Positions 8,531 to 16,509 of a stretch of DNA of 61,177 bases are shown in pieces. The DNA lies in NCBI RefSeq assembly GCF_013815995.1, contig NZ_JACDFE010000002.1, positions 1-61,177 on the forward strand, given 5' to 3'. The notes under the pieces are model-generated. The model ran no database searches, was not told the origin of the DNA, and saw only the letters and a program-made list of their open reading frames with translations. The stretch comes from Sporichthya sp. GTDB taxonomy: Bacteria; Actinomycetota; Actinomycetes; Sporichthyales; Sporichthyaceae. Both the position numbers and the translations under genes were made by a program. How positions within the stretch are numbered: the first letter of the stretch is position 1; each line of letters opens with the position of its first letter.

Positions 8531-11500
8531 GTGACCTTTAATCCCCCCGAGTCCGGGCAACCCAGCCGGCGACCGTTCAGCACGGCCAGGAAGCGGCCCA
8601 AGGCGCTGATCCCGACGCTGGTCATCATGGTGCTGCTCGTCCTCGGCTTCGGCGTCTTCACCTCCTTCATCACCGACCTGCTGTGGTTCAAGTCGGTCGA
8701 CCACACTGAGGTCTTCACCACCCGGCTGACCACCCGGCTCGCGCTGTTCGCGGTGTTCGGGCTGTTGATGGCCGTGCTGGTGGTGCTGAACATCGTCGTC
8801 GCCTACCGGCTGCGCCCTGCCTTCCGGGGGATGTCCGCGGAGCAGCAGAACCTCGATCGCTACCGGGTGAGCATCGACCCGTACCGGGTCTGGCTGGTGA
8901 TCGGCGTCGGGCTGCTGCTCGGCATCCTGGCCGGCACCTCGGCGGCGGGGGAGTGGCGCACCTGGCTGCAGTGGCGGCACGGCACCGACTTCGGCGTCAA
9001 GGACCCGCAGTTCAACAGGGACGTCTCCTTCTACGTCTTCGATTACCCGTGGTGGCGTTTCGTCCTCGGCTTCTTCTTCGCCGTCACCCTGGTCGCGCTG
9101 CTGGCCGCCGTGGTCACGCACTACCTCTACGGCGGGCTGCGCCTGCAGACCCCGGGGGAGAAGTCGACCCCGGCCGCGCAGGCGCACATCTCGGTGCTGC
9201 TCGGGGTCTTCGTCCTGCTCAAGGCCGTCGCGTACTGGCTGGACCGGTACGGGTTGGCGGTGAACGGCGGCGGGTTCGAACGGGTCAGCGGCTGGACCGG
9301 TCTGCGCTATCGCGACGTGAACGCGCTGCTGCCGGCCAAGACGATCCTGGTCGGCATCGCGCTGATCTGCGCGGTGCTGTTCTTCGTCAACGTCTGGCGG
9401 CGGACCTGGATGCTGCCCGGCATCGGTCTCGGCCTGCTGATCCTGTCCGCGGTGCTGATCGGTGGGGTGTACCCGGCGATCGTGCAGCAGTTCAAGGTGC
9501 GCCCGTCCGAGGTGACCCGCGAGGCGCCGTACATCGACCGCAACATCCAGGCGACGCGGACGGCCTACGGCCTGGACGGCGCCGAGGTCACCGAGTACGA
9601 CGCGAAGACCACCGCGCTGGCCGGAGCGCTGCGCGGCAACGCCGACACCACGGCGAGCATCCGCCTGCTGGACCCGAACCTGATCTCCCCGACCTTCCAG
9701 CAGCAGCAGCAGATCCGCGGCTTCTACTCCTTCCCGGACACGCTGAACGTCGACCGCTACACGATCGACGGCAAGAAGGAGGACGTGGTCGCGGCCGTCC
9801 GCGAGCTGAACCTCAGCTCCATCCCGGCCGCACAGCGCAACTGGATCTCCGACCACCTGATCTACACCCACGGCTACGGCTTCGTGGCCGCGCGCGGCAA
9901 CACCGTCAACGTCGACGGCGAGCCGACCTACGTCTCCGCCGGGATTTCCGACACCAGCGTGCTCGGGGACTACGAGCCGCGGGTCTACTTCGGGGAGGAA
10001 TCCCCGGAGTACTCGATCGTCGGGCGCAGCGACGGGCAGAACCGCGAGTTCGACTACCCGGCCGACGCGCAGCCCAACGGCCAGGCCAACAACACCTACG
10101 CCGGCGAGGGCGGGGTGAAGATCGGCTCGTTCTGGAAGCAGCTGCTGTTCGCGGTGAAGTTCAAGGAGGAGAAGATCCTGCTCTCCTCCGACATCGACCC
10201 GGCCTCGAAGATCCTCTACATCCGGGACCCGCGTCAGCGCATCGAGAAGGTTGCGCCGTGGCTCACCCTGGACGGGGACCCGTACCCGGCGCTCGTGGAC
10301 GGCCGGATCCAATGGATCGTCGACGGCTACACCACCAGCGGCAACTATCCGTACGCCAGTCGCACGACCCTCGGTGAGGCGACCGAGACCACGCTGACCA
10401 CCGCGGACCGCCGGGTGATCGCGCCGCGGGACGAGGTCAACTACATCCGCAACTCGGTGAAGGCCACCGTGGATGCCTACGAAGGCTCGGTGAACCTCTA
10501 CACCTGGGACGAACAGGACCCGGTGCTGAAGACCTGGAAGAAGGCCTTCCCCGACGTGGTGAGGGACAAGTCCGAGATCCCCGCCGCGCTGCTCGGTCAC
10601 CTGCGCTACCCCGAAGACCTGTTCAAGGTGCAGCGCGAACTGCTCTCGCGCTATCACGTGACGGATGCTCAGACCTTCTACGGCCGCGCGGATTTCTGGC
10701 AGGTGCCGCGCGATCCGGGCACCGGTGACAGCCAGGCCGCGCTCGGCGTGAGCGGCGACCGCGAGGCGCAGCCGCCCTACTACCTGACCCTGCAGATGCC
10801 GGGCCAGACCGCGCCCGCGTTCTCGCTGACCACGGCGTTCGAGCCCAACCAGCGACAACAGTTGGCCGCCTTCATGGCGGTGAACGCCACACCCGGGCCG
10901 GACTACGGCAAGATCCGGGTCCTGCAGCTACCGCGAAATACCACGGTCCCGGGGCCGGGACAGGTACAGAACGCGATCAAGGCCGATCCCGCGGTCAACA
11001 ACGTCGTGCTCCCGCTGCGGGTCGGCAACAAGGTCACGTTCGGGAACCTGCTGACGCTGCCCGTGGGCGGCGGCCTGCTCTACGTCGAGCCGCTCTACGT
11101 GCAGGCCGCGACCGGTACCTCGTTCCCGCTGCTGCAGCAGGTGATCGTGTCCTTCGGGAGCAAGATCGCGATCGCGGAGACGCTCGAGAAGGCGCTCGAC
11201 CAGGTCTTCGAGGGCAACTCCGGCGCGGAGGTGCCCGTCGAGCCCGACAAGGGCAACGGGTCGGGAAGTGGGCAGAGCACCAACGCCCAACTCGCCGACG
11301 CCATCGCCGCCGCGCAGAAGGCCTACACCGACGGGCAGGCCGCTCTCGCCAAGGGCAACTTCGCCGAGTACGGCAAGCAGCAGGACAAGTTGGAGGCGGC
11401 GCTGACCCGCGCGGCCACCCTGCAGAACAAGAAGGCCGGTGGCGGTGCCGGAACGGTGCCGACCCCGACCCCGGTGCCCTCACCAACACCGGTCCCGAGC

Positions 11501-11539
11501 ACACCACCTGAAGAGACCCCGCCGGCCGGCAACACCTAA
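8531..11539 (+). CDS. UPF0182 family large membrane protein
   Basis: A 1002-residue protein, full length for the family. Seven hydrophobic segments lie in the first 320 residues (for example PTLVIMVLLVLGFGVFTSFI and MLPGIGLGLLILSAVLIGGV). A large outside domain of about 600 residues follows (ERVSGWTG, LRGNADTTASIRLLDPNLISPTF, YVEPLYVQA). The tail is Lys/Ala-rich and then Pro/Thr-rich. UPF0182 proteins are widespread in Actinobacteria and their function is not known. GTG start at 8531. It is divergent from the PPA1309-type gene and ends before a strong hairpin. Confidence 0.95.
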   Translation: MTFNPPESGQPSRRPFSTARKRPKALIPTLVIMVLLVLGFGVFTSFITDLLWFKSVDHTEVFTTRLTTRLALFAVFGLLMAVLVVLNIVVAYRLRPAFRGMSAEQQNLDRYRVSIDPYRVWLVIGVGLLLGILAGTSAAGEWRTWLQWRHGTDFGVKDPQFNRDVSFYVFDYPWWRFVLGFFFAVTLVALLAAVVTHYLYGGLRLQTPGEKSTPAAQAHISVLLGVFVLLKAVAYWLDRYGLAVNGGGFERVSGWTGLRYRDVNALLPAKTILVGIALICAVLFFVNVWRRTWMLPGIGLGLLILSAVLIGGVYPAIVQQFKVRPSEVTREAPYIDRNIQATRTAYGLDGAEVTEYDAKTTALAGALRGNADTTASIRLLDPNLISPTFQQQQQIRGFYSFPDTLNVDRYTIDGKKEDVVAAVRELNLSSIPAAQRNWISDHLIYTHGYGFVAARGNTVNVDGEPTYVSAGISDTSVLGDYEPRVYFGEESPEYSIVGRSDGQNREFDYPADAQPNGQANNTYAGEGGVKIGSFWKQLLFAVKFKEEKILLSSDIDPASKILYIRDPRQRIEKVAPWLTLDGDPYPALVDGRIQWIVDGYTTSGNYPYASRTTLGEATETTLTTADRRVIAPRDEVNYIRNSVKATVDAYEGSVNLYTWDEQDPVLKTWKKAFPDVVRDKSEIPAALLGHLRYPEDLFKVQRELLSRYHVTDAQTFYGRADFWQVPRDPGTGDSQAALGVSGDREAQPPYYLTLQMPGQTAPAFSLTTAFEPNQRQQLAAFMAVNATPGPDYGKIRVLQLPRNTTVPGPGQVQNAIKADPAVNNVVLPLRVGNKVTFGNLLTLPVGGGLLYVEPLYVQAATGTSFPLLQQVIVSFGSKIAIAETLEKALDQVFEGNSGAEVPVEPDKGNGSGSGQSTNAQLADAIAAAQKAYTDGQAALAKGNFAEYGKQQDKLEAALTRAATLQNKKAGGGAGTVPTPTPVPSPTPVPSTPPEETPPAGNT

Positions 11540-11557
11540 CGCGGCCGTCTGAAGCCG

Positions 11558-11605
11558 GGACGTCCGAACCATCGTGAGCTATCACGCTCGCCGGTTCGGA
11601 CGTCC
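11558..11605 (+). terminator. Hairpin after UPF0182 gene
   Basis: GGACGTCCGAACC at 11558-11570 pairs perfectly with GGTTCGGACGTCC at 11593-11605 (13-bp stem, 22-nt loop). It starts 18 bases after the stop codon. There is no T-run, as is common for actinobacterial terminators. It separates the protein gene from the tRNA gene. Confidence 0.7.
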
Positions 11606-11631
11606 TGGCCGTTAAGGCTCCGGCAACCGAT

Positions 11632-11661
11632 TTGCAGGGTGGTGTGCGCCGCCAGTAGCCT
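11632..11661 (+). promoter_or_regulatory. Probable tRNA-fMet promoter
   Basis: TTGCAG (-35-like, 11632) and TAGCCT (-10-like, 11656) are spaced by 18 bp and end 13 bases before the mature tRNA 5' end. This is a reasonable stable-RNA promoter for a high-GC host. It is a visual match only. Confidence 0.45.
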
Positions 11662-11674
11662 GAGGACACACCGA

Positions 11675-11751
11675 CGCGGGGTGGAGCAGTTCGGTAGCTC
11701 GCTGGGCTCATAACCCAGAGGTCGTAGGTTCAAATCCTACCCCCGCTACCA
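11675..11751 (+). tRNA. Initiator tRNA-fMet (CAU)
   Basis: A 77-nt cloverleaf with encoded CCA. The anticodon loop is CTCATAA, the anticodon stem carries the GGG/CCC pairs of initiators, and the T-arm reads GTAGG TTCAAAT CCTAC. The acceptor stem pairs from positions 2 to 7, while 1-72 is C against U. A mismatched 1-72 pair is the signature of bacterial initiator tRNA. Its 3' half doubles as the left attachment repeat of the island, so integration left the gene whole. Confidence 0.97.
11706..11749 (+). repeat. attL: left 44-bp direct repeat (tRNA 3' half)
   Basis: This 44-bp stretch, from the anticodon arm (GCTCATAACCC) to CCCCGCTAC, is repeated without a mismatch at 59509-59552. A tRNA 3' end duplicated at the two edges of a large accessory block is the standard mark of tyrosine-recombinase integration. 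The left copy lies in the complete tRNA. Confidence 0.92.
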
Positions 11752-11765
11752 CGTTTCCGCAGGTC

Positions 11766-11799
11766 AGGGCCATGATCACGAAATTGTGATCGTGGCCCT
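11766..11799 (+). terminator. 14-bp hairpin just after the tRNA
   Basis: AGGGCCATGATCAC (11766-11779) pairs with GTGATCGTGGCCCT (11786-11799) over 14 bp with one G-T wobble and a 6-base GAAATT loop. It begins 15 bases after the tRNA CCA and could end tRNA transcription. Being on the island side of attL, it may instead be a protein-binding site for integration. Confidence 0.65.
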
Positions 11800-11804
11800 T
11801 GATC

Positions 11805-11826
11805 GTTGGTCAGCAGTTGGTCAGCA
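11805..11826 (+). repeat. Tandem 11-bp repeat near attL
   Basis: GTTGGTCAGCA occurs twice back to back (11805-11815 and 11816-11826), about 56 bp inside the island from attL. Short direct repeats at this distance from a core site resemble integrase arm-binding sites. No equivalent was found beside attR. Confidence 0.5.
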
Positions 11827-12131
11827 TACTTTCGCGACACGCCGATGTGGACCGTCCTGGACTGGTAGGGACGGCGGCGGACGAGGACCTTCATCGGGTC
11901 GCGTCGGCGGCGCGACGTCGATTTCTCCGGGCCACGGTTCGAGGCCGGGCGCTAACCGGGCTCGACGCATTCGAGGGGGCGAAGTTGACTGTGGCCTGCG
12001 GGCGACGGACTGGCGACGGATGGCGAAGGTCCTGCCCGATCCAAGGGAGCAGTGGGTATTTGCTCGGTCCTTGAGGCTCGTGAAGGGTGCGGCCTGGAGG
12101 GGTCTGTTGATGCGCCCCGTGGCGGGGGGCC

Positions 12132-12160
12132 TTGACGCCCGAAGGCTTAAATATATTATG
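12132..12160 (+). promoter_or_regulatory. AT-box 1: promoter/operator of the ALDH-ferredoxin unit
   Basis: TTAAATATATTATG (12147-12160) is one of nine AT-rich elements of the island. Reversed, it reads CATAATATATTTAA, nearly identical to AT-box 7. Here TTGACG (12132) and TATTAT (12154) form a good sigma-70-like promoter with a 16-bp spacer, so the box overlaps the -10 site. Confidence 0.65.
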
Positions 12161-12212
12161 TGTCAACGCTCGCCGGACGGCCGGGCGCACTCGGCGGACG
12201 AGGGGCACAGCG

Positions 12213-13682
12213 GTGGATCGACGCGCTGAACTATTCATCGGCGGCCGGTGGGTCAAGCCGCAGTCCGACCAGGTGATCGAGGTCTTCTCCCCGGCGACCG
12301 AGGAGCTGATCGGCGAAGTCCCTGAGGGCAGCCCCGCGGACATCGACGCGGCGGTGACATCGGCCCGGGTAGCTGTAGACGGCGACTGGGGGCGCAGCTC
12401 CGCGGCGGAACGCGCCGCGGTCCTGGCTCGGTTCACCGAGGAACTCTCGAAGCGGATGGACGACATCGTCACCGCCCAGGTCTCGGAGCAGGGCGCGCCG
12501 GTATCTCAGGTCGCAGCCGTCGGCTCCGGGCCCTCGCTGGACGTGATCAGGTACTACACGAAGCTGGCGGCCGAACTCATCGCCGAGGAGGTTCGTGAGG
12601 GGAGCGGCGGGCGCAGCCTGATCCGGCGCGTCCCCGTAGGTGTCGTCGGCGCGATCGTTCCCTGGAACGGCGCGTGGCCCCTCGCGATCTTCAAGCTCGC
12701 ACCGGCAATGGCGGCCGGGTGCTCCGTGGTGGTCAAGCCTCCGCCGGAGACGCCGCTCAGCCCCAACTTGATGGCCGAGGCGGCCGCAGCCGCCGGGGTC
12801 CCCGAAGGTGTGCTGAGTGTCGTGCCCGGGGGCGCGGAGGTAGGGGAGCACCTCGTCTCGCACACCGGTGTGGACAAGGTTTCCTTCACCGGTTCCGACG
12901 CGGTCGGCAAGAAGATCGCCGCCATCTGCGGAGGTCGGCTCCGGTCGACCGTTCTTGAGCTCGGCGGAAAGTCCGCCGCCATCGTCCTCGAGGACGCCGA
13001 CCTCGCCTCCACGGTCGGCGGGCTAGCTTTGAACTCGTACGTGAACAACGGCGAAGGCTGCATGTCCGACACACGAATCCTCGTGCCCCGGTCCCGACAC
13101 GACGAGTTCGTCGAAGCGTTCGGGGCGATGGCCAGTTCTCTCAAGGTCGGCGATCCGTTCGATCCGACGACGTTCATCGGCCCGCTCATTTCCGAGCGGC
13201 AGCGCGACCGTGTCGAGGGCTACATCTTCTCCGGTGTGGAGCAGGGAGCGACCCTCGTCACCGGTGGCCGGCGCCCGGCGCACTTGGCTAAGGGCTGGTT
13301 CGTAGAGCCGACCGTCTTCGCCAACGTCGACAACTCGATGAGGATCGCCCGAGAGGAAATCTTCGGCCCTGTCGTTTCGATCATCGCCTACTCCGACGAA
13401 GCGGAAGCGGTGGCGATCAGCAACGACAGCGACTACGGGCTCGGCGGCTCGATCTGGTCAAGCGATGTCGACCACGCCCTCGCGCTGTCGGCGCAGGTGC
13501 GGACCGGAATCATGGCCATTAATGGGTTCGGGTTCCAGGAATGCTCGCCCTTCGGCGGCATGAAGAACTCCGGGCTGGGCTGGGAGATGGGGCCGGAGGG
13601 GCTGAACGAATACCTCGCCCTCCAGTCGATTCTTCTCGGGGCCGGGTCGTTCGCCCGGCACGCCGACCTTCCGACGAGGTAG
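12213..13682 (+). CDS. Aldehyde dehydrogenase
   Basis: A 489-residue NAD(P)-dependent aldehyde dehydrogenase that turns an aldehyde intermediate into the acid. It has the N-terminal ELFIGGRWV, the cofactor motif SFTGSDAVG, the general-base glutamate in LELGGKS and the nucleophile in [11 protein letters not shown]. The track start at 12132 would place AT-box 1 inside the coding region. GTG 12213 ([13 protein letters not shown]) sits eight bases after GAGGGG and gives the normal family N-terminus. It is followed seven bases later by the ferredoxin gene. Confidence 0.9.
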   Translation: MDRRAELFIGGRWVKPQSDQVIEVFSPATEELIGEVPEGSPADIDAAVTSARVAVDGDWGRSSAAERAAVLARFTEELSKRMDDIVTAQVSEQGAPVSQVAAVGSGPSLDVIRYYTKLAAELIAEEVREGSGGRSLIRRVPVGVVGAIVPWNGAWPLAIFKLAPAMAAGCSVVVKPPPETPLSPNLMAEAAAAAGVPEGVLSVVPGGAEVGEHLVSHTGVDKVSFTGSDAVGKKIAAICGGRLRSTVLELGGKSAAIVLEDADLASTVGGLALNSYVNNGEGCMSDTRILVPRSRHDEFVEAFGAMASSLKVGDPFDPTTFIGPLISERQRDRVEGYIFSGVEQGATLVTGGRRPAHLAKGWFVEPTVFANVDNSMRIAREEIFGPVVSIIAYSDEAEAVAISNDSDYGLGGSIWSSDVDHALALSAQVRTGIMAINGFGFQECSPFGGMKNSGLGWEMGPEGLNEYLALQSILLGAGSFARHADLPTR

Positions 13683-13689
13683 TCGCACC

Positions 13690-14016
13690 GTGACCTATGT
13701 GATCGCTGAGCCTTGCGTCGACGTCCTCGACAAGTCCTGTCTCGAGGAATGCCCGGTCGACTGCATCTACGAGGGCGAGCGGATGCTCTACATCCATCCG
13801 GACGAGTGCGTCGATTGTGGCGCCTGCGAGCCGGCGTGTCCCATGGAGGCGGTCTTCTACGAGGACGACGTCCCGGGGGAGTGGAGCATGTTCAGCCAGA
13901 ACGGCCATGCCTTCTTCCGGGACCTGGGATCCCTGGGTGGCGCGTCGAAGGCCGGCAGGTTGGAGCACGATCCTCAGTGGATCAAAGACCTCCCACGGCC
14001 CTCCGAAGTCGTCTGA
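13690..14016 (+). CDS. Seven-iron ferredoxin (FdxA type)
   Basis: A 108-residue electron carrier. The N-terminal motif [16 protein letters not shown] has the C-x7-C-x3-CP spacing of a [3Fe-4S] site, and [12 protein letters not shown] binds a [4Fe-4S] cluster. Such ferredoxins feed actinobacterial P450s. As it shares a transcript with the aldehyde dehydrogenase and there are four P450s in the island, it is a natural redox partner for some of them. GTG start. Confidence 0.9.
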   Translation: MTYVIAEPCVDVLDKSCLEECPVDCIYEGERMLYIHPDECVDCGACEPACPMEAVFYEDDVPGEWSMFSQNGHAFFRDLGSLGGASKAGRLEHDPQWIKDLPRPSEVV

Positions 14017-14101
14017 ACAAGGGCGTTCACAGCTCCCCGCAGGTGCTATCCGGGCCACCGTGACCCATTGCACAAATCGACGCAGATGGTACTGTGGGGA
14101 C

Positions 14102-14120
14102 ACATAGAATATACAATGTA
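14102..14120 (+). promoter_or_regulatory. AT-box 2: in front of the ABC importer operon
   Basis: ACATAGAATATACAATGTA is a dyad with arms ACAT/ATGT around an AATATAC core, the weakest of the nine matches to AATATAT. It lies 18 bp before the ATG of the binding-protein gene, so it overlaps the promoter or ribosome-site region. Confidence 0.55.
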
Positions 14121-14138
14121 CGAAAGGTAGGCGCCGGG

Positions 14139-15629
14139 ATGAGCGCTCGGCAGACGTCGCAGATGGGCTTCCAGTCGGCGCGGGTGCGCGGACGCATGGT
14201 GGCGGTGATCGCCGTCGTCGCGATGGTCTCCACCGGATGCGCAACGAGGTTGTCCCAGGACGAGATCCGCGCAGCCGCCGGCACCACGACGGTGACGGAG
14301 GACTCTGGCTCGCAGGACGCACAGGTCGGCGCCACCGGTACAGGAGCAGCCGACCCGGCAACGTCGGGGACGGCGACGCCCGGCGCCGGGGCGGTTGGAG
14401 GCGGCTCAGTTGGGACCGCCACGACGGAATCTGGATCAGCTGGCGCGGGCTCCACTGCGGCCGCAGGTTCCAAGGGATCGGGCTCGAAGGGTGGCGCACC
14501 GGCTCCCGGATCGACGGGTGCCGGCGCCCAGGCTCCGGCCATCGCGAACAAGTCCCTGATCAAGGTCGGGAACATCGGGCCGTACAGCGGCGTGCTGGGT
14601 GGCATCTTCGGCGACATCCCGGCTTCGCTGCAGGTTTGGGCGAAGTGGACCAACGCCAACGGCGGGCTGAACGGGCACCCCGTTCAGGTCATCACCGCGG
14701 ACACCGGCGGTGACCCGTCGAAGGCGCTGACCCTCGCGAAGAACATGGTCGAGGGGGAAGGCGTCATCGCCTTTGTCAACAACTTTCTGCTCTTCGAGTT
14801 CGAGTCCATCTCCAACTACGCCGCCTCGAAGGGCGTCCCGCTCATCGGTGGTGACCTGTCGAACCCGGCCTGGACGACCTCGCCCATCGCTTTCCCCCAG
14901 GGCGGCTCCTTCGAAGCCCAGATGAAGATCGGGACGCAGAAGCTGGTGGAGATCGGCGGTCCGAAGATCGCCACGCTCTACTGCATCGAGGTCGCGTTCG
15001 TGTGCAAGGCCAACAACGAGCTGATTCACAAGTGGGCCGCGAAGGTTGGCGCCGACATTGTGTACAACGCCCCGGTCTCCCTCACGGCGCCCAGCTACAC
15101 CTCGACCTGCATCAACGCGAAGAACTCCGGGGCCTCCGGGATCTGGATCCTGGCCGAGGGAGCCAGCGTCGCCCGCTTCGTCCGCGACTGTGCGGCTCAG
15201 GGTTACAAGCCGAACTTCGCGATGGTCGGGCTGGCGTCGCCGGCCGTGCCGAGCGAGCCGAACCTGGCGGGTGCGATCATCCCCAGTCCGGTCTTTCCTT
15301 CGGTCGTCTCGAGCACCCCGGCGACCGCTGCCTTTCACACCGCCCTCGGCAAGTACGCCTCGTACCTTCTGGGCCGGTTGAACGGTGAGATCTCCAACGC
15401 ATGGACCGCTGGGCAGCTGGCGCTGGCCGGGGCGAAGTACCTCAGCGACAAGCCGACCGGTACCGAATGGCTCAAGGGACTACGCGAGTTGAAGAAGGAA
15501 ACCCTGGGCGGGCTGACTATCCCGCTGACGTTCACCAGTGGCCGCTACGAGGCCCCACTTTGTGTGTTCTTCCAGGGTATCGAGAACGGGCGCTACACCG
15601 CCCCCCAGGGCCTCAAGACCAGCTGCTGA
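14139..15629 (+). CDS. ABC importer substrate-binding lipoprotein (branched-chain amino acid type)
   Basis: A 496-residue binding protein of the LivK/Peripla_BP_6 type. A basic start and hydrophobic segment (VAVIAVVAMVSTGC) end in a lipobox-like cysteine. Next comes a linker of about 90 residues rich in Gly, Ala, Ser and Thr, then the binding domain from KVGNIGPYSGVLGGIFGD. The long linker would hold the domain away from the membrane, perhaps through the cell envelope. Start chosen at ATG 14139; the track start lies upstream of AT-box 2. First gene of an eight- to nine-gene transport unit. In such catabolic islands the ligand is often a carboxylate or lipid-like molecule rather than an amino acid. 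Confidence 0.88.
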   Translation: MSARQTSQMGFQSARVRGRMVAVIAVVAMVSTGCATRLSQDEIRAAAGTTTVTEDSGSQDAQVGATGTGAADPATSGTATPGAGAVGGGSVGTATTESGSAGAGSTAAAGSKGSGSKGGAPAPGSTGAGAQAPAIANKSLIKVGNIGPYSGVLGGIFGDIPASLQVWAKWTNANGGLNGHPVQVITADTGGDPSKALTLAKNMVEGEGVIAFVNNFLLFEFESISNYAASKGVPLIGGDLSNPAWTTSPIAFPQGGSFEAQMKIGTQKLVEIGGPKIATLYCIEVAFVCKANNELIHKWAAKVGADIVYNAPVSLTAPSYTSTCINAKNSGASGIWILAEGASVARFVRDCAAQGYKPNFAMVGLASPAVPSEPNLAGAIIPSPVFPSVVSSTPATAAFHTALGKYASYLLGRLNGEISNAWTAGQLALAGAKYLSDKPTGTEWLKGLRELKKETLGGLTIPLTFTSGRYEAPLCVFFQGIENGRYTAPQGLKTSC

Positions 15630-15643
15630 CCGAGGAGACGACG

Positions 15644-15940
15644 GTGGAGATCGGCAAGTGGCTCAAGCTGCAGTGGGACCGCGTGGCCGCGTGGGTGTGC
15701 ATCGGTGTCGGTGCACTCGCCCTGATCGTCGGCTGGGTCGGCGTCAGTGGTGCCGCCTATATGGCGAACGCGATGCCGTACCTGATCTCGGGCGGCATCG
15801 GCGGCATGTTCCTACTCGGCCTCGGTGGGATGCTTTGGCTCTCCGCGGATCTGCGCGACGAGTGGTACAAGCTCGACAGCCTCGAGCGCAGCGTGAATCG
15901 CCAGCATGAGGAGTTGTTGGTAGCCGAGGACGCGCGGTGA
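15644..15940 (+). CDS. Small two-helix membrane protein
   Basis: A 98-residue protein from GTG 15644 (VEIGKWLKLQWDRVAAWVC). Two membrane helices (VAAWVCIGVGALALIVGWVGV and YLISGGIGGMFLLGLGGMLWL) are followed by a charged tail (DEWYKLDSLERSVNRQHEELL) that may be coiled coil. No family recognised. It lies between the binding protein and the permease, overlaps the next gene by four bases, and so is probably an accessory part of the importer. The longer track ORF reaches into the preceding gene. Confidence 0.7.
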   Translation: MEIGKWLKLQWDRVAAWVCIGVGALALIVGWVGVSGAAYMANAMPYLISGGIGGMFLLGLGGMLWLSADLRDEWYKLDSLERSVNRQHEELLVAEDAR

Positions 15941-16509
15941 GGGGGTCGTCCGTAGCCGCCCGATCCCGGCCGCGCCAAGCGCCGCCAACCTCGGTCGCCC
16001 CTGACATCGGGCCTGATCTGCGCGGTCCCGCGCACCTGGTCCGCCCCGCCGACCTTGCGTCGGCGACGGTCCACCACCTCCCCTGGAACCGGGCGGACCT
16101 CCTCCGGTGGGCTGTGCCCACGGCTGTTGGTGCGGTCCTGTGCATCGTGGCGTGGGCCATCTCCTCCGGACAGGCTCGCGAGTCGGACCAGGCAGGTCCG
16201 CTGTTCCTGGCCATCGTCGCGCTCATGGTCAGCGGCATCAGCCACGCCCTGTGGCTACTGCGGGGACGCCGTGCCGTGGGTGAGCGCCAGCGCGAACTGT
16301 GCACCGAGGCCAGGCTGCTGCGGCCACGGGATCGGGTCGCTCCGCCGGCGGCGATCCTGCAGGGGGCTGTTGCAGTGCTGGTGACTCCGGGGGCGAGCTT
16401 CATTCATCGCTTCGAATGCACCTTCGTCGCGAACCGCCCGGTCCGCCACACGTCGAAGGCGGAGGCGACGGAATCCGGCATGATGCCGTGCGGGGTGTGC
16501 AAGCCGTGA
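15937..16509 (+). CDS. Membrane protein with Cys/His C-terminal module
   Basis: A 190-residue protein. A Pro/Arg-rich N-terminus is followed by two membrane segments (WAVPTAVGAVLCIVAWAISS and LFLAIVALMVSGISHALWLL). The C-terminal 40 residues (FIHRFECTF...GMMPCGVCKP) resemble the H..C...PCxxCxP zinc-binding modules found at the ends of Ada-like and many actinobacterial membrane proteins. It overlaps both neighbours by four bases and is cotranscribed with the importer. Function unknown; a metal-bound regulatory or assembly part is possible. Confidence 0.65.
   Translation: MRGSSVAARSRPRQAPPTSVAPDIGPDLRGPAHLVRPADLASATVHHLPWNRADLLRWAVPTAVGAVLCIVAWAISSGQARESDQAGPLFLAIVALMVSGISHALWLLRGRRAVGERQRELCTEARLLRPRDRVAPPAAILQGAVAVLVTPGASFIHRFECTFVANRPVRHTSKAEATESGMMPCGVCKP

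Larger units (their letters stand above)
11752..12212. other. Gene-free left end of the island
   Basis: No supportable gene lies in these 461 bases. The ORF at 11786-12229 has no recognisable domain, and its translation is Arg/Gly-rich. Present are a strong hairpin, a tandem 11-bp repeat and, at the far end, the first AT-rich promoter element. The middle (about 11830-12120) shows nothing I can name and may be decayed integration-module DNA. Confidence 0.6.

Noticed and set aside
8507-10858. 783-residue minus-strand ORF
   Set aside because: It lies opposite the UPF0182 gene, is Arg/Gly/Val/Asp-rich without domain motifs, and is a codon-bias shadow of a GC-rich gene.
11786-12229. 147-residue ORF after the tRNA
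   Set aside because: No recognisable domain, poor composition, and it runs through AT-box 1 and the start of the aldehyde dehydrogenase.
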